From: Abyssibacter sp036156195
Lineage (GTDB): Bacteria > Pseudomonadota > Gammaproteobacteria > Nevskiales > OUC007
Assembly: GCA_036156195.1 (NCBI GenBank)
Contig: JAYZUZ010000012.1
Location: forward strand, 310,001 to 374,000
Length of the DNA stretch: 64,000 nucleotides
Direction of reading: 5' to 3'
Shown here: positions 51,137 to 60,689 of the stretch, piece by piece
Position numbering within the stretch: position 1 is the stretch's first letter
How the letters are laid out: every line of letters begins with the position of its first letter
Program-made: the position numbers and the translations under genes
The notes under the pieces: generated by a model
The model's database searches: none
Told to the model about the DNA's origin: nothing
Seen by the model: the letters and a program-made list of their open reading frames with translations, nothing else

Positions 51137-53016
51137 ACCGTCGGCCCACTCTCCGCTCGGCACGTCAGACCATTGCTGCAACCGCAGCGCTGATCGCCCT
51201 GACGGGCCTGATTCTCCTCGGAATAGAACACCATGACCTGACCGATGCACTGGAGCGCAACGGATTCGCACAGGCCGCGTTGCTTGCCGAGAACCTGCAA
51301 GCTGCAGTTGTCTCCGAGAACGCCAGCGAGGCAGCAACACTGCTGGCAAGCCTGTCCCACGTCACCAGTGTCCAGGGCGCCGCTGTTTTCTCCGCCGACG
51401 GCTATCTGGCGCAGTGGGGAGACGTCAGCACGGCACCAACGTCGCTCAATGTCCCGCCAGGTCAGCGTCCCCGGCTTGAACACGGCCTGGAGGCATTGCA
51501 CGTGTTTCAGCCGATCGTGGTCGACAACCGCGCATACGGGTATCTCTGGCTTGGGTTGAGCAAGCGCCCCCTCTACGCCGCCATGACCAGCTTCGCCCTG
51601 GCCGCGACCCTCACGGGCGTACTCAGCCTGCTCATCGTCGCCAGAATGACCCGTCGGCTTGCACAACAGGTCGACCAGGCCAGACTCGACGTGAACTACC
51701 TGTCGCACATCGACCCGGTCACGGAGGCGCCCAATCGGCAGTCATTCGACCAGGACTTCCAGGCCACCCTGCGCAACCAGCGCAACGTCCTGCTGGCCAT
51801 TCTCGATCTCGATGATTTCAAGCTGGTCAACAATACCCACGGCCACCTGGTGGGAAACCAACTGCTCAAGGCCGTGGCCCACCGACTCATCGAGTTCGGA
51901 CGGCAAGCAGAAGCCTCGGTGTACCACCTTGGCAGCGACGAATTTGCAGTCGTGTTCTCCGGAGGCGTCCACCGGGCCCGAATGCAGGAATGCCTCAACG
52001 CATTGCAAACGACCATCAGCCAGCGCATCGAAGTCATTGACCGCCGCTTTGAGTTGCGCGCCACCATTGGCGCATCGCTTTATCCCAGCGATGGTCGCTC
52101 CGCCCATGCCCTGTTCCGTAAGGCCGACACCGCCCTGCACGAAGCCAAGCGGGTCGACCGGGGCGGCATCATGTGTTTCAACGAGCAAATGGCGCAGGCC
52201 ATTGCAACGCGGCAATCCCTGATTGCGGATCTGCGACACGCTCTGGATCACGACGGCCTCGAGCTTTGCTTTCAGCCCATCGTCGACACCCGGACCGGAT
52301 GCGTGACCAGCTGCGAGGCGCTGACGCGCTGGCACCATCCCTCACGTGGGCCCTTGTCGCCTGCCGTGTTCATCCCGCTCGCGGAGGAAGCCGGCCTCAT
52401 TGGTCGCCTGGGCCTTTGGTCGGTGCGCGAAGGCTGCCGGATCGCACGCATGTGGGAGCGCAAGCATGGGCTGACCATTCAGATGGGCGTGAACATTTCC
52501 ATTCTGCAGCTTCAGGACGATGCCTTTATCGAAGAACTCCCGCGAGTGCTAGCCGCAGAACACCGCGCTGCCGATGACCTGAAGCTGGAGGTCACGGAAA
52601 GTGTGCTCGCAGGCTCTTTTGATCGCATGGGCGAGATGCTGCTCCGTTTGCGCAGCCTTGGCGTGAAGATCTCGCTGGATGATTTCGGCACCGGTTATTC
52701 CTCGCTGGCCTACCTGCCCAACCTGCCGATTCAGCAACTCAAGATCGATAAGAGTTTTGTCGATCGCGTACCCGGCCCGGACGAGGCCGTTATCCAGGCG
52801 ATTGTGACGCTGGCGACTCATTATCAGATGGATGTTGTCGCAGAGGGCATCGAAACGGCCGAACAGGCGCGGCTGCTCACGCGTGCGGGCTGTCGCCACC
52901 TGCAGGGGTTTTACTTCTCACCCGCCATCCCCGCGGATCAGTTCCCTGCAGCCTGTGCCCAGATTGTTCAGCAGCGTGATCAGTACCTGATAGCGCCGGC
53001 GGCAGATACGGTTTAG
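51133..53016 (+). CDS. Membrane GGDEF-EAL protein (c-di-GMP turnover)
   Basis: The 627-residue protein has a transmembrane helix (about 13-31), a periplasmic sensor of about 120 residues resembling those of YfiN-type proteins, a second helix (about 153-173), then GGDEF (about 190-350) and EAL (about 365-615) domains. The GGDEF motif is GSDEF, which may lower or abolish cyclase activity. The EAL domain keeps EALTRW, DDFGTGYSSL and VAEGIET, so phosphodiesterase activity is likely. The start is GTG overlapping an upstream TGA. Confidence 0.9.
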   Translation: MNRRPTLRSARQTIAATAALIALTGLILLGIEHHDLTDALERNGFAQAALLAENLQAAVVSENASEAATLLASLSHVTSVQGAAVFSADGYLAQWGDVSTAPTSLNVPPGQRPRLEHGLEALHVFQPIVVDNRAYGYLWLGLSKRPLYAAMTSFALAATLTGVLSLLIVARMTRRLAQQVDQARLDVNYLSHIDPVTEAPNRQSFDQDFQATLRNQRNVLLAILDLDDFKLVNNTHGHLVGNQLLKAVAHRLIEFGRQAEASVYHLGSDEFAVVFSGGVHRARMQECLNALQTTISQRIEVIDRRFELRATIGASLYPSDGRSAHALFRKADTALHEAKRVDRGGIMCFNEQMAQAIATRQSLIADLRHALDHDGLELCFQPIVDTRTGCVTSCEALTRWHHPSRGPLSPAVFIPLAEEAGLIGRLGLWSVREGCRIARMWERKHGLTIQMGVNISILQLQDDAFIEELPRVLAAEHRAADDLKLEVTESVLAGSFDRMGEMLLRLRSLGVKISLDDFGTGYSSLAYLPNLPIQQLKIDKSFVDRVPGPDEAVIQAIVTLATHYQMDVVAEGIETAEQARLLTRAGCRHLQGFYFSPAIPADQFPAACAQIVQQRDQYLIAPAADTV

Positions 53017-53223
53017 CGCCCGCTCCGGGACATCACTGGCTTGATTCACAGGGGAGCGCGATGGGACACTCCGGCGCCCGCCCCGGACTTGATCGGGCGC
53101 GCCCGCCAGGGCTTGCGCCGCCCCGGGCATGATTACACAGCGCCTGGCGGCTCCAATCCAGGCGATGCATAGCGCGGGCCCGAGCGGTCTGCCAGTCGAT
53201 TTTTCCAGAAGGACAAGGAACTT

Positions 53224-55404
53224 ATGAGCAATTACACACAAGCGGGTGGTCTGCAGGTTGATCGCGGCCTCAAGGCCCTCATCGATGAAAAAATCTGCCC
53301 TGGCACCGGTGTCACCCCTGAGCAGTTCTGGAGCGGACTGGAGTCCATCGTCAAGACTTTTGCGCCGCGCAACCGCGCCCTGCTCGAAACGCGCGAAGCC
53401 TTGCAGGCCAAGATTAACGACTGGCACTTGCAGCGCCGCGGGCAGGCACATGACGCCGCTGCCTACAAGGCATTTCTGGAGGAGATCGGTTATCTCCTGC
53501 CGGAACCGGAGGCCTTCAAGGTCAGCACCCAGAATGTGGACACCGAGATCGCAGCGCAGGCCGGCCCGCAGCTGGTCGTGCCCGTCAAGAATGCGCGCTA
53601 CGCGTTGAACGCCGCCAATGCGCGTTGGGGTAGTCTGTACGACGCTTTGTACGGTTCGGATGCCATTTCCGAAGAAGGTGGCGCTGAACGGGGTGGCGCC
53701 TACAACCCCGTGCGCGGTAACAAGGTGATCGAGTTCGCGCGCAAACACCTGGACATCGTCGCGCCGCTGGCCAGCGGCAGCCACGTGGGCTCAACGGCCT
53801 ACCGCATCGTCGATGGAGCGCTCGCGGTCACCACGGCCGAGGGCGAATCCGTCGCCCTGGCGCAGCCCGAGCGTTTCGTCGGCTACAACGGCGCCCCCGA
53901 AGCACCCACTGCGGTGCTGCTCAAGAACAACGGCCTGCACGTCGAGATTCAGATTGATGCAGACAGCCCCATCGGTCAGACCGATGCCGCAGGCGTGAAA
54001 GACCTGTTGGTGGAGGCGGCCGTGACGACCATCATGGATTGCGAAGACTCCGTCGCAGCCGTGGACGCCGAGGACAAGATCGAGGTCTACGGCAACTGGC
54101 TGGGACTGATGAAGGGAGACTTGTCCACTGCTTTGCAAAAGGGTGGCAAGACCATCACACGCACACTCAACGGCGACCGCTTCTATACCGCAGCCGATGG
54201 CAGCGAACTCCGTCTGCATGGTCGCAGCCTGCTGTTCGTGCGCAATGTGGGTCATCTGATGACCAACCCGGCCATTCTCGACGCCGAAGGCAACGAAATT
54301 TTTGAAGGCATCATGGACGGCATGGTCACCTCGCTGGCCGCCATGCACGATCTAAAGGCCGATAAGAGCGACCCCGCACACAAGGGCAATTCGCGCACGG
54401 GTTCGGTGTATATCGTCAAACCGAAGATGCACGGCCCCGAAGAAGTGGCCTACGCCAACGACCTCTTTGCCGCCATCGAAGACGCCCTGGGTCTGGATCG
54501 CCACACGCTGAAGATCGGCATCATGGATGAGGAACGCCGGACGACGGTCAACCTCGCTGCGTGCATTGCCCAGGCCAAGGAACGCTGCGTGTTCATCAAC
54601 ACCGGCTTCCTGGACCGCACCGGCGACGAGATCCACACCTCCATGGAAGCCGGCCCCTTCATCGCGAAGACCAAGATGAAGGCCCAGCCATGGATCAAGG
54701 CCTACGAAGACTGGAACGTGGATGTCGGCATCCGCTGCGGCCTGTCAGGCAAGGCCCAGATCGGCAAGGGCATGTGGCCCATGCCGGACGAGATGGCGGC
54801 CATGCTGGAGCAGAAGATTGGCCACCCCAAGGCAGGTGCGACGACGGCCTGGGTGCCCTCCCCCACGGGTGCAACCCTGCATAGCATCCACTACCACCAC
54901 GTCAGCGTTTTTGACCGCATCGAAGAGCTGAGCCAGCGTGAGCACGCCAGCCTGGACGACATCCTGACGATCCCATTGCTGCGTGACGAACAGCCGTCAG
55001 CCGAAGAGATCCAGCACGAACTGGATAACAACTGCCAGGGCATTCTTGGCTACGTGGTGCGGTGGATCGACGCGGGTGTGGGCTGCTCCAAGGTGCCTGA
55101 TATCAACGACATCGGCCTCATGGAAGACCGTGCCACGCTGCGCATCTCCAGCCAGCACATTGCCAACTGGCTGCATCACGGCCTCTGCACACGCGAACAG
55201 GTCGAAGAGACGCTCAAGCGGATGGCCCAGGTGGTGGATCGCCAGAACAGCGGTGATCCCAGCTACAGCCCCATGGCACCGGGTTTCGACGGCATTGCCT
55301 TTGCGGCCTCCGCCGCACTGATCTTTGAAGGCACGACGCAGCCCAGCGGTTACACCGAACCGCTGCTGCACAGCTACCGGCTGAAGAAAAAGGCCGCTGC
55401 CTGA
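53224..55404 (+). CDS. glcB: Malate synthase G
   Basis: The 726-residue protein matches the large monomeric malate synthase G (E. coli 723). It has the insertion domain, the TTIMDCEDSVAAVDAEDK region with metal-binding acids and a C-terminal cap. It condenses glyoxylate with acetyl-CoA to malate in growth on acetate, fatty acids or glycolate. AAGGA lies four bases before the ATG. Isocitrate lyase and glycolate oxidase genes are not in the window, so regulation by glc or ace regulators cannot be judged. Confidence 0.97.
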   Translation: MSNYTQAGGLQVDRGLKALIDEKICPGTGVTPEQFWSGLESIVKTFAPRNRALLETREALQAKINDWHLQRRGQAHDAAAYKAFLEEIGYLLPEPEAFKVSTQNVDTEIAAQAGPQLVVPVKNARYALNAANARWGSLYDALYGSDAISEEGGAERGGAYNPVRGNKVIEFARKHLDIVAPLASGSHVGSTAYRIVDGALAVTTAEGESVALAQPERFVGYNGAPEAPTAVLLKNNGLHVEIQIDADSPIGQTDAAGVKDLLVEAAVTTIMDCEDSVAAVDAEDKIEVYGNWLGLMKGDLSTALQKGGKTITRTLNGDRFYTAADGSELRLHGRSLLFVRNVGHLMTNPAILDAEGNEIFEGIMDGMVTSLAAMHDLKADKSDPAHKGNSRTGSVYIVKPKMHGPEEVAYANDLFAAIEDALGLDRHTLKIGIMDEERRTTVNLAACIAQAKERCVFINTGFLDRTGDEIHTSMEAGPFIAKTKMKAQPWIKAYEDWNVDVGIRCGLSGKAQIGKGMWPMPDEMAAMLEQKIGHPKAGATTAWVPSPTGATLHSIHYHHVSVFDRIEELSQREHASLDDILTIPLLRDEQPSAEEIQHELDNNCQGILGYVVRWIDAGVGCSKVPDINDIGLMEDRATLRISSQHIANWLHHGLCTREQVEETLKRMAQVVDRQNSGDPSYSPMAPGFDGIAFAASAALIFEGTTQPSGYTEPLLHSYRLKKKAAA

Positions 55405-55428
55405 ATTCAGCAGACCGGCCGTTAGAAC

Positions 55429-55463
55429 AAAAAACGCCGCATCCGGTGGGATGCGGCGTTTTT
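55429..55463. terminator. Bidirectional terminator between glcB and the response regulator gene
   Basis: CGCCGCATCC (55435-55444) pairs with GGATGCGGCG (55449-55458) around GGTG, with A residues before and T residues after. It can end both convergent transcripts. Confidence 0.88.
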
Positions 55464-55494
55464 GTCTCTGCCCCCGTGACGCGAGGCCCGCGGG

Positions 55495-55914
55495 TTAACC
55501 GCGTTCGGGAAAGTGTTCCTCGATAAGCTGCAAGACCTTGCTGGCCGTGAGGGGTTTGTTTGAGAACGCGCCGATCGTGCTGCGTTTGCGCGCCAATTCA
55601 GCATCCTCCGGATTTAGCGAGGTTGTGAGCATCATGACCACCACGCCACGGCGGCGCTCGGCAGGGAGCTGCTCATAGGCGTCCAGAAACTCCCAGCCAC
55701 TCATAACGGGCATGTTGATATCCAGGCAGATCAAGTCGGGGGATGGGTACCGCCCGTCCGCATCTGGCGTGAGCAGATAGTCCAATGCCTCCTGGCCGTT
55801 GAGCCGCTCGGTGATGCGCTCGGCAATGGCCATGTCTTCCAGGACCGCACGGTGCAGGAAATTGTCCGCTTCGTTGTCGTCCACCAGCAGGACTTCTTGC
55901 AACGATTTGTTCAT
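55495..55914 (-). CDS. Single-domain response regulator (Rcp1-like)
   Basis: The 139-residue receiver domain has the acidic pair VDDNEAD, the phosphoacceptor Asp in LICLDINMPVMSGWEF, the conserved Thr in MLTTSLNPED and the Lys in SNKPLT. It has no output domain. This type typically serves a phytochrome-like histidine kinase of the neighbouring HDLQEP class. It overlaps the kinase gene by four bases and should be its partner, passing phosphate on or acting by protein interaction. Confidence 0.9.
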   Translation of the reverse strand: MNKSLQEVLLVDDNEADNFLHRAVLEDMAIAERITERLNGQEALDYLLTPDADGRYPSPDLICLDINMPVMSGWEFLDAYEQLPAERRRGVVVMMLTTSLNPEDAELARKRSTIGAFSNKPLTASKVLQLIEEHFPERG

Positions 55915-57794
55915 GTTCGAATCTCTTTCAGACAGATGCAGAACCGGGACCCGCCCATCGGGCTGTCCTCCACCCAGATTCTGCCGTGGTGCATGTCGAC
56001 GATCTTGCGGCAATGCGCCAAGCCAATGCCCGTGCCTTCGTACTCGGCGCGATTATGAAGGCGTTGAAAGATCATAAACACCTTTTCGCGATGCGACGGC
56101 GCGATCCCGATGCCGTTGTCGTCAACGGTGAGCAGCCAGCCATCCTCCAGACGACGGCTGTTCACCTCGATCCGTGGAGAGACGTCGGAGCGACGGAATT
56201 TGATCGCGTTTGCAATCAGATTCTGGAACAGCAGCCGAATCTCCACCGCATAAACCCGCACTGTGGGCAGTGCACCCATCGTCACCTCCGCGGCCGACGC
56301 CTTGATGGCCTCTGACAGGTCTGCACAGACGCCGGTGACGATCTCCGCGAGATCCGCCTGCTGTGGGACCGCCTCGATCCCGAGCCGACTGTACTCCAGC
56401 AATCCATGGATCAGCGCCTGCATGCGCTTGCATGACTCAATGATGAAACGCAGGCTGGTCTGTCCCCGCGTATCCAGCTGATCCCGGTACTGTCGATCCA
56501 GCACGGAACTGAAACTCAGAATCGTCCTGACCGGCTCCTGCAAATCATGCGACGCAATGTAAGCAAATTGTTTGAGTTCGCGGTTGCCGGCCTGAAGTTC
56601 GAGGTTACGCTGGCCCAAGGAGTCCAGTGCTGCCGCCAGTGCATTGCCCAGATGGCGAGCCTCCCCAGTCAGATCGTCCGGCAGTTTCAACGCCGGCTGC
56701 TGGTCATCAAGGTGCTCCACGGCCTCGGCCAGCCGCACGATCGGCCCGACCGCCAGCCGCGATAACCAGACAGCCACGAGAATCGTCGCCAGGACCAGCG
56801 CCATCAGCAGCACCGCCACTTGCTGGCCCACTTCACGTGCCACCTGTGTCGCATCCGCGCGACTCGCCGAGACAAAAATGCCCAGCCGCCGGCCCAGATC
56901 ATCAGGGCCATAGGCGATGGAGCGCGCTGCCATGACCTGTTGATCACTGGCCTCCGACATGCTGGCCTGCGGATCTGAACTGCGCAGCACGGCCGCAAGA
57001 CCAGGAAACACCGACCCGACAGTCTGCGTGTCGCCGCGCTCGAACCCGAATGCCCGCCTGGGCATGGGATGCCAGAGAAACTGGCCCTGTTCATTGGTGA
57101 GATAGACCGCGTGCGGCGCCTGTGCGACCTCGACCAATGCAGCGAGCGTGGATTCGATGGCCAGATTGATGATCACCATGCCGAACAACTGCCCATCCAC
57201 ATGCACGGGAATCGCAGCCCGAACCACAGGAAGATCAGGCGTCTCGATCTGCCCGAACTCACGATTCAGGTTGATCGCCGACAGATAGACCTGGCCGGCC
57301 ATGCGTCGACTGGTCTGCCTGAAATAATCGCGTTCCGCTTTCGCCTGCAACCTGGTCCCCGTCACGGTCTCGATCGGCAGTCCTGGGCGCCGTCGCTGCA
57401 CGCGAACCAGCTCACGGCCTCCCTGCGACAGACCGATATAGCGCACCTGCAGATACGCTGGCTTGCTGATGAGTGTCTGGGCAAATATCACGCCGAGCCG
57501 GGTCTGCCACGCTGCCATGGTCGAGCCATCCAGCGGGTCCACCCCGGCGTTAGCCTGAGCTCGGGCAATCCCCTCGATCGGCGGCGTCCCGGCCAGCAAC
57601 ATGACATCGCGCTGCAGCTCGTCGATGCGGCTGCGGAACATCGAGGCCTGCAGAGCCGTTTCACGTTCAAGCTCGACAAGCCGACCCTCGATGAGCTGGT
57701 GATTAAGCCGGCTCAAAATCAACCCTGCAGCACTGACCGCAGTCGTAATGACCAGCGCGGACATCGCGGCAATGATCTTGGTCGATAATCGCAA
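55911..57794 (-). CDS. Membrane sensor histidine kinase
   Basis: The 627-residue kinase has two membrane helices (about 7-27 and 300-325) bracketing a periplasmic dCache-like sensor of about 270 residues, a HAMP-like linker, a HisKA domain with the phosphoacceptor in ASHDLQEPVR, and an HATPase domain with N, G1 and G2 boxes (NLIANAIKF, DNGIGIA, GTGIGLA). The start codon is TTG at 57792-57794 with GAGG seven bases upstream. The downstream receiver protein is its likely partner. The ligand is unknown. Confidence 0.9.
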   Translation of the reverse strand: MRLSTKIIAAMSALVITTAVSAAGLILSRLNHQLIEGRLVELERETALQASMFRSRIDELQRDVMLLAGTPPIEGIARAQANAGVDPLDGSTMAAWQTRLGVIFAQTLISKPAYLQVRYIGLSQGGRELVRVQRRRPGLPIETVTGTRLQAKAERDYFRQTSRRMAGQVYLSAINLNREFGQIETPDLPVVRAAIPVHVDGQLFGMVIINLAIESTLAALVEVAQAPHAVYLTNEQGQFLWHPMPRRAFGFERGDTQTVGSVFPGLAAVLRSSDPQASMSEASDQQVMAARSIAYGPDDLGRRLGIFVSASRADATQVAREVGQQVAVLLMALVLATILVAVWLSRLAVGPIVRLAEAVEHLDDQQPALKLPDDLTGEARHLGNALAAALDSLGQRNLELQAGNRELKQFAYIASHDLQEPVRTILSFSSVLDRQYRDQLDTRGQTSLRFIIESCKRMQALIHGLLEYSRLGIEAVPQQADLAEIVTGVCADLSEAIKASAAEVTMGALPTVRVYAVEIRLLFQNLIANAIKFRRSDVSPRIEVNSRRLEDGWLLTVDDNGIGIAPSHREKVFMIFQRLHNRAEYEGTGIGLAHCRKIVDMHHGRIWVEDSPMGGSRFCICLKEIRT

Positions 57795-57893
57795 CAGGGC
57801 GCCTCAATCGAGTTCGACGAATCAAACGTTGCTAGGCATGGTATCGGAGCCGTCTATCGAACGATGGATTTTCGCCTCGGCAAGGCTGTCCGC

Positions 57894-57899
57894 TACACT
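57894..57899 (+). promoter_or_regulatory. Weak candidate -10 element for the cytochrome genes
   Basis: TACACT with a TTCGCC hexamer 17 bases upstream lies about 70 bases before the diheme cytochrome start, in the 176-base divergent gap next to the histidine-kinase gene. Only a consensus-level match. Confidence 0.25.
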
Positions 57900-57970
57900 G
57901 CGCGGCCACTGTTCCAGCAGGCGGGGCCTGCGCGTCCTGCCTCCCAAGCACCCGCTTGTTCTGACCCACC

Positions 57971-58696
57971 ATGGATTGCATGCCGCATTTGGCGTCCGGA
58001 CCTCGTCACCCCCTCGGGACTCTGCTGGCCTATCTCTGTCTGCTACTCGCAGCAGGCGTGGCCTATGGAGACACCACCGACCAGGCATCGATCGCAGAAC
58101 GCGTAAAGGCCTGCGCCGGCTGTCACGGCGCAGAGGGCCGTGTTGACACCCAAGAGGCCTACTTTCCGTCCATTGCGGGCAAACCTGCAGGCTATCTGTA
58201 CGAACAGTTGATCAATTTTCGGCACGGCCGCAGGCACCACGACATCATGCAAGCCATGTTCGCCGTGCTGTCTGAAACCTATTTGTACGAAATCGCTGAG
58301 TATTACGCTGCGCAGGCGCCTCGCCTTGCACCGGCCGGGGACTCCGCGGCCGCTAAGCCTGGCGCCATGGAGGTCCTGGTGCGCCAGGGCGACCGCTCCC
58401 GTAACCTGCCGGCCTGCACTGCCTGCCATGGCCAGCGGCTTCTAGGTGCCCAGCCCACCATCCCCGGACTGCTGGGTCTACGGTCCGAATACCTCGCGGC
58501 ACAGCTGGGCGCCTGGCGGGAAGGCACGCGTCGTGCAGCGGCCCCCGACTGTATGCACAGCATTGCAACTCACCTGAGCCCGGAAGAGATCGACGGCATT
58601 TCGCAGTGGCTGGCCGCCCAGCCCTACCCTGCCAATGCCAAACCACTGGCCCGACTGCCCGAACCCTTACCCCTGCCCTGCGGAGCGAGTCGGTGA
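57971..58696 (+). CDS. Diheme cytochrome c (c4-like)
   Basis: The 241-residue protein has a signal peptide (TLLAYLCLLLAAGVAYG) and two heme-binding motifs, CAGCH (residues 48-52) and CTACH in the second half, each followed by a cytochrome c class I domain. Such c4-type proteins carry electrons in the periplasm between dehydrogenases and terminal oxidases. The start could also be ATG three codons later. The stop overlaps the GTG of the following triheme gene (GTGA), indicating a functional pair. Confidence 0.88.
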   Translation: MDCMPHLASGPRHPLGTLLAYLCLLLAAGVAYGDTTDQASIAERVKACAGCHGAEGRVDTQEAYFPSIAGKPAGYLYEQLINFRHGRRHHDIMQAMFAVLSETYLYEIAEYYAAQAPRLAPAGDSAAAKPGAMEVLVRQGDRSRNLPACTACHGQRLLGAQPTIPGLLGLRSEYLAAQLGAWREGTRRAAAPDCMHSIATHLSPEEIDGISQWLAAQPYPANAKPLARLPEPLPLPCGASR

Positions 58697-59955
58697 AGCG
58701 GTGGGTGCAGACGCTGGGTGCATTACTCGCCGTTGCACTGGCCGGCACGCTTTGGTTGGTCTGGCCGGTGCTGTTCCCAACCCCGATTGCGCAGACCCTG
58801 CCTGCCATGACACCGGAGCGAATTGCGCGCGGTGGCTACCTGGCGCGCGCGGGAAATTGCATCGGCTGCCACACCTCCAGAAGCGGCCCACCCTATGCGG
58901 GCGGCCGACGGGTACCCACCCCATTCGGCACGCTGTACACGACAAATCTCACACCGGATGACGCCACGGGCCTCGGCCAATGGAGCGCGGCCGACTTCTA
59001 CCGGGCGATGCATCTGGGGCGCAGCAAGGACGGCGGCTTTCTATTGCCCGCCTTCCCGTTCACCCACTACACCCGGCTCACACGGGAGGATTCGGACGCA
59101 ATCTACGTCTTCCTGCAATCACTGGCGCCGGTTGCGCAGCAGCGCCCACCCAGCGAGATGCGGTTTCCTTACGACACCCAGTTGGCCCGCCTCGGCTGGC
59201 AGCGGCTGTTCTTCAAGCCTGAGGTCTTCGAACCGGACCCCAAAGCCAGCGAACAATGGAACCGGGGCGCCTATCTGGTCGAGGGGCTTGGGCATTGCAG
59301 CGCCTGCCACACCGTGCGGGGGCCGCTCGGAGAAGAGAGCCAGGCACACGCTTATGCCGGCGGCCCCATCGCGGGCATGGAGTGGGACGCGCTACCACTC
59401 AACCTCAATCGCAGAATGACAGACGTCGACCGGGGCGAGATGAAGCAACTGCTCCAGGCCGGCACCTCGCGCGACAATGCAGTCAGTGGCCCGATGGCTG
59501 AGGTCGTTTTCAACAGCACGCAGTATCTCAGCGAGGCCGATCTGGATGCGATGATCACCTACATCAGCAGCCTGCCTGTGACCCCGATGCCGGCGCCTCG
59601 CACAACCACGCGCGTCGAAGGGATCCGCCGTACCGAGCTCATCAAGACGGGATCCGTGGTCTACGCCAAGCACTGCGCGGATTGCCACGGGCAGGACGGC
59701 GAAGGTCAGCCGTACGCCTACCCAGCACTGGCCGGCAACCCCCTGGTGCGATCGCCATCTGCAAACAACGCTATCCGCATTGTTCTCAACGGCGGTTTTG
59801 CACCCAGTACAGCATCGCATCCCCGACCACATGGCATGCCGCCGTTCAGCCACCAGCTCAGCGATGAGGAGATTGCAGCGGTCGTGAGCTACATCCGTGG
59901 CGCTTGGGGACATGAGGCCTCTGCGGTGGCCGCAGCCGACATCTCCCGGTACTAA
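58693..59955 (+). CDS. Membrane-anchored triheme cytochrome c, alcohol/gluconate dehydrogenase cytochrome-subunit type
   Basis: The 420-residue protein starts with GTG (GGAG seven bases upstream), has an N-terminal membrane anchor (about 8-27) and three heme motifs, CIGCH (56-60), CSACH (near 200) and CADCH (near 333). The arrangement matches cytochrome subunits of quinohaemoprotein alcohol dehydrogenases and flavin gluconate/sorbitol dehydrogenases. No dehydrogenase gene lies beside it, so it may serve as a general quinol-linked electron carrier or pair with an enzyme elsewhere. Confidence 0.88.
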   Translation: MKRWVQTLGALLAVALAGTLWLVWPVLFPTPIAQTLPAMTPERIARGGYLARAGNCIGCHTSRSGPPYAGGRRVPTPFGTLYTTNLTPDDATGLGQWSAADFYRAMHLGRSKDGGFLLPAFPFTHYTRLTREDSDAIYVFLQSLAPVAQQRPPSEMRFPYDTQLARLGWQRLFFKPEVFEPDPKASEQWNRGAYLVEGLGHCSACHTVRGPLGEESQAHAYAGGPIAGMEWDALPLNLNRRMTDVDRGEMKQLLQAGTSRDNAVSGPMAEVVFNSTQYLSEADLDAMITYISSLPVTPMPAPRTTTRVEGIRRTELIKTGSVVYAKHCADCHGQDGEGQPYAYPALAGNPLVRSPSANNAIRIVLNGGFAPSTASHPRPHGMPPFSHQLSDEEIAAVVSYIRGAWGHEASAVAAADISRY

Positions 59956-60689
59956 CTCACTCCCGGTGCGCGCTGCGTAGACCGCGGCCACCAACCCAGC
60001 ACCAGCAATACCGCACCACTGAGCGCGAACAGCAATGCGCTGGCTGCGGCGATAACGAGCAGCGGATGGTTGAAATCGTCACGCGTGTCGTAGTCCATGA
60101 TGTGCAGCATCCAGACTACATCGAACAACCGCCACCAATTGTTTCTGCGAGCCACAACCTGTCCGCTATCGGCAGAAACATAAATAGCCGTCTCGATGGC
60201 ATCGTTGAAGTGCACGCGCCATAACGGCGCGCGTCGTCCCCTGGCCTCCCTTGGCACCTCATCCAGCCATTGCGCAGAGATGAGTTGACCCGGGCCGCTG
60301 TAGTCTGCGCGTGCGACCTGACGCGCCATCGTCTCGTCCAGCGGGGACAGAACGCGCCCGGTTTCCGCAGACATCAGCAATGGACGGGATGGGGATGCCG
60401 CCAACCGCAGTCGGTAGACCGCTTGTCCCTGCCACTCCATGATCCGCAGTTCGGAGACCTCGGCATCAACCTGCTCCAACAACTGCGCCGGTGAGACCGC
60501 AATCCGCTCGGCCTGCAACGGGACCGCTGCCGCCTCAACGGCGTAGTGCGCACCACGAACCTGTTGCAGATCGAGGCTCGCCATCACCAAGCCGCCCGCA
60601 ATCCACAAGATGAGTTGTACCGCCACGCCAACCCCCACCCAGCGATGGAACTTACGGACCCAACGAGTGAACTGGCTGCGCTTGATCAT
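59952..60689 (-). CDS. PepSY-domain membrane protein
   Basis: The 245-residue protein has an N-terminal membrane helix (about 17-38) after a basic segment, a periplasmic PepSY-like domain and a C-terminal helix (about 210-232). PepSY-TM proteins are often found in iron-uptake or metal-resistance operons, where they may reduce metal complexes or modulate peptidases. Its ATG overlaps the cusA stop by four bases (ATGA), so it belongs to the efflux operon. The convergent cytochrome gene overlaps its end by four bases. Confidence 0.85.
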   Translation of the reverse strand: MIKRSQFTRWVRKFHRWVGVGVAVQLILWIAGGLVMASLDLQQVRGAHYAVEAAAVPLQAERIAVSPAQLLEQVDAEVSELRIMEWQGQAVYRLRLAASPSRPLLMSAETGRVLSPLDETMARQVARADYSGPGQLISAQWLDEVPREARGRRAPLWRVHFNDAIETAIYVSADSGQVVARRNNWWRLFDVVWMLHIMDYDTRDDFNHPLLVIAAASALLFALSGAVLLVLGWWPRSTQRAPGVS

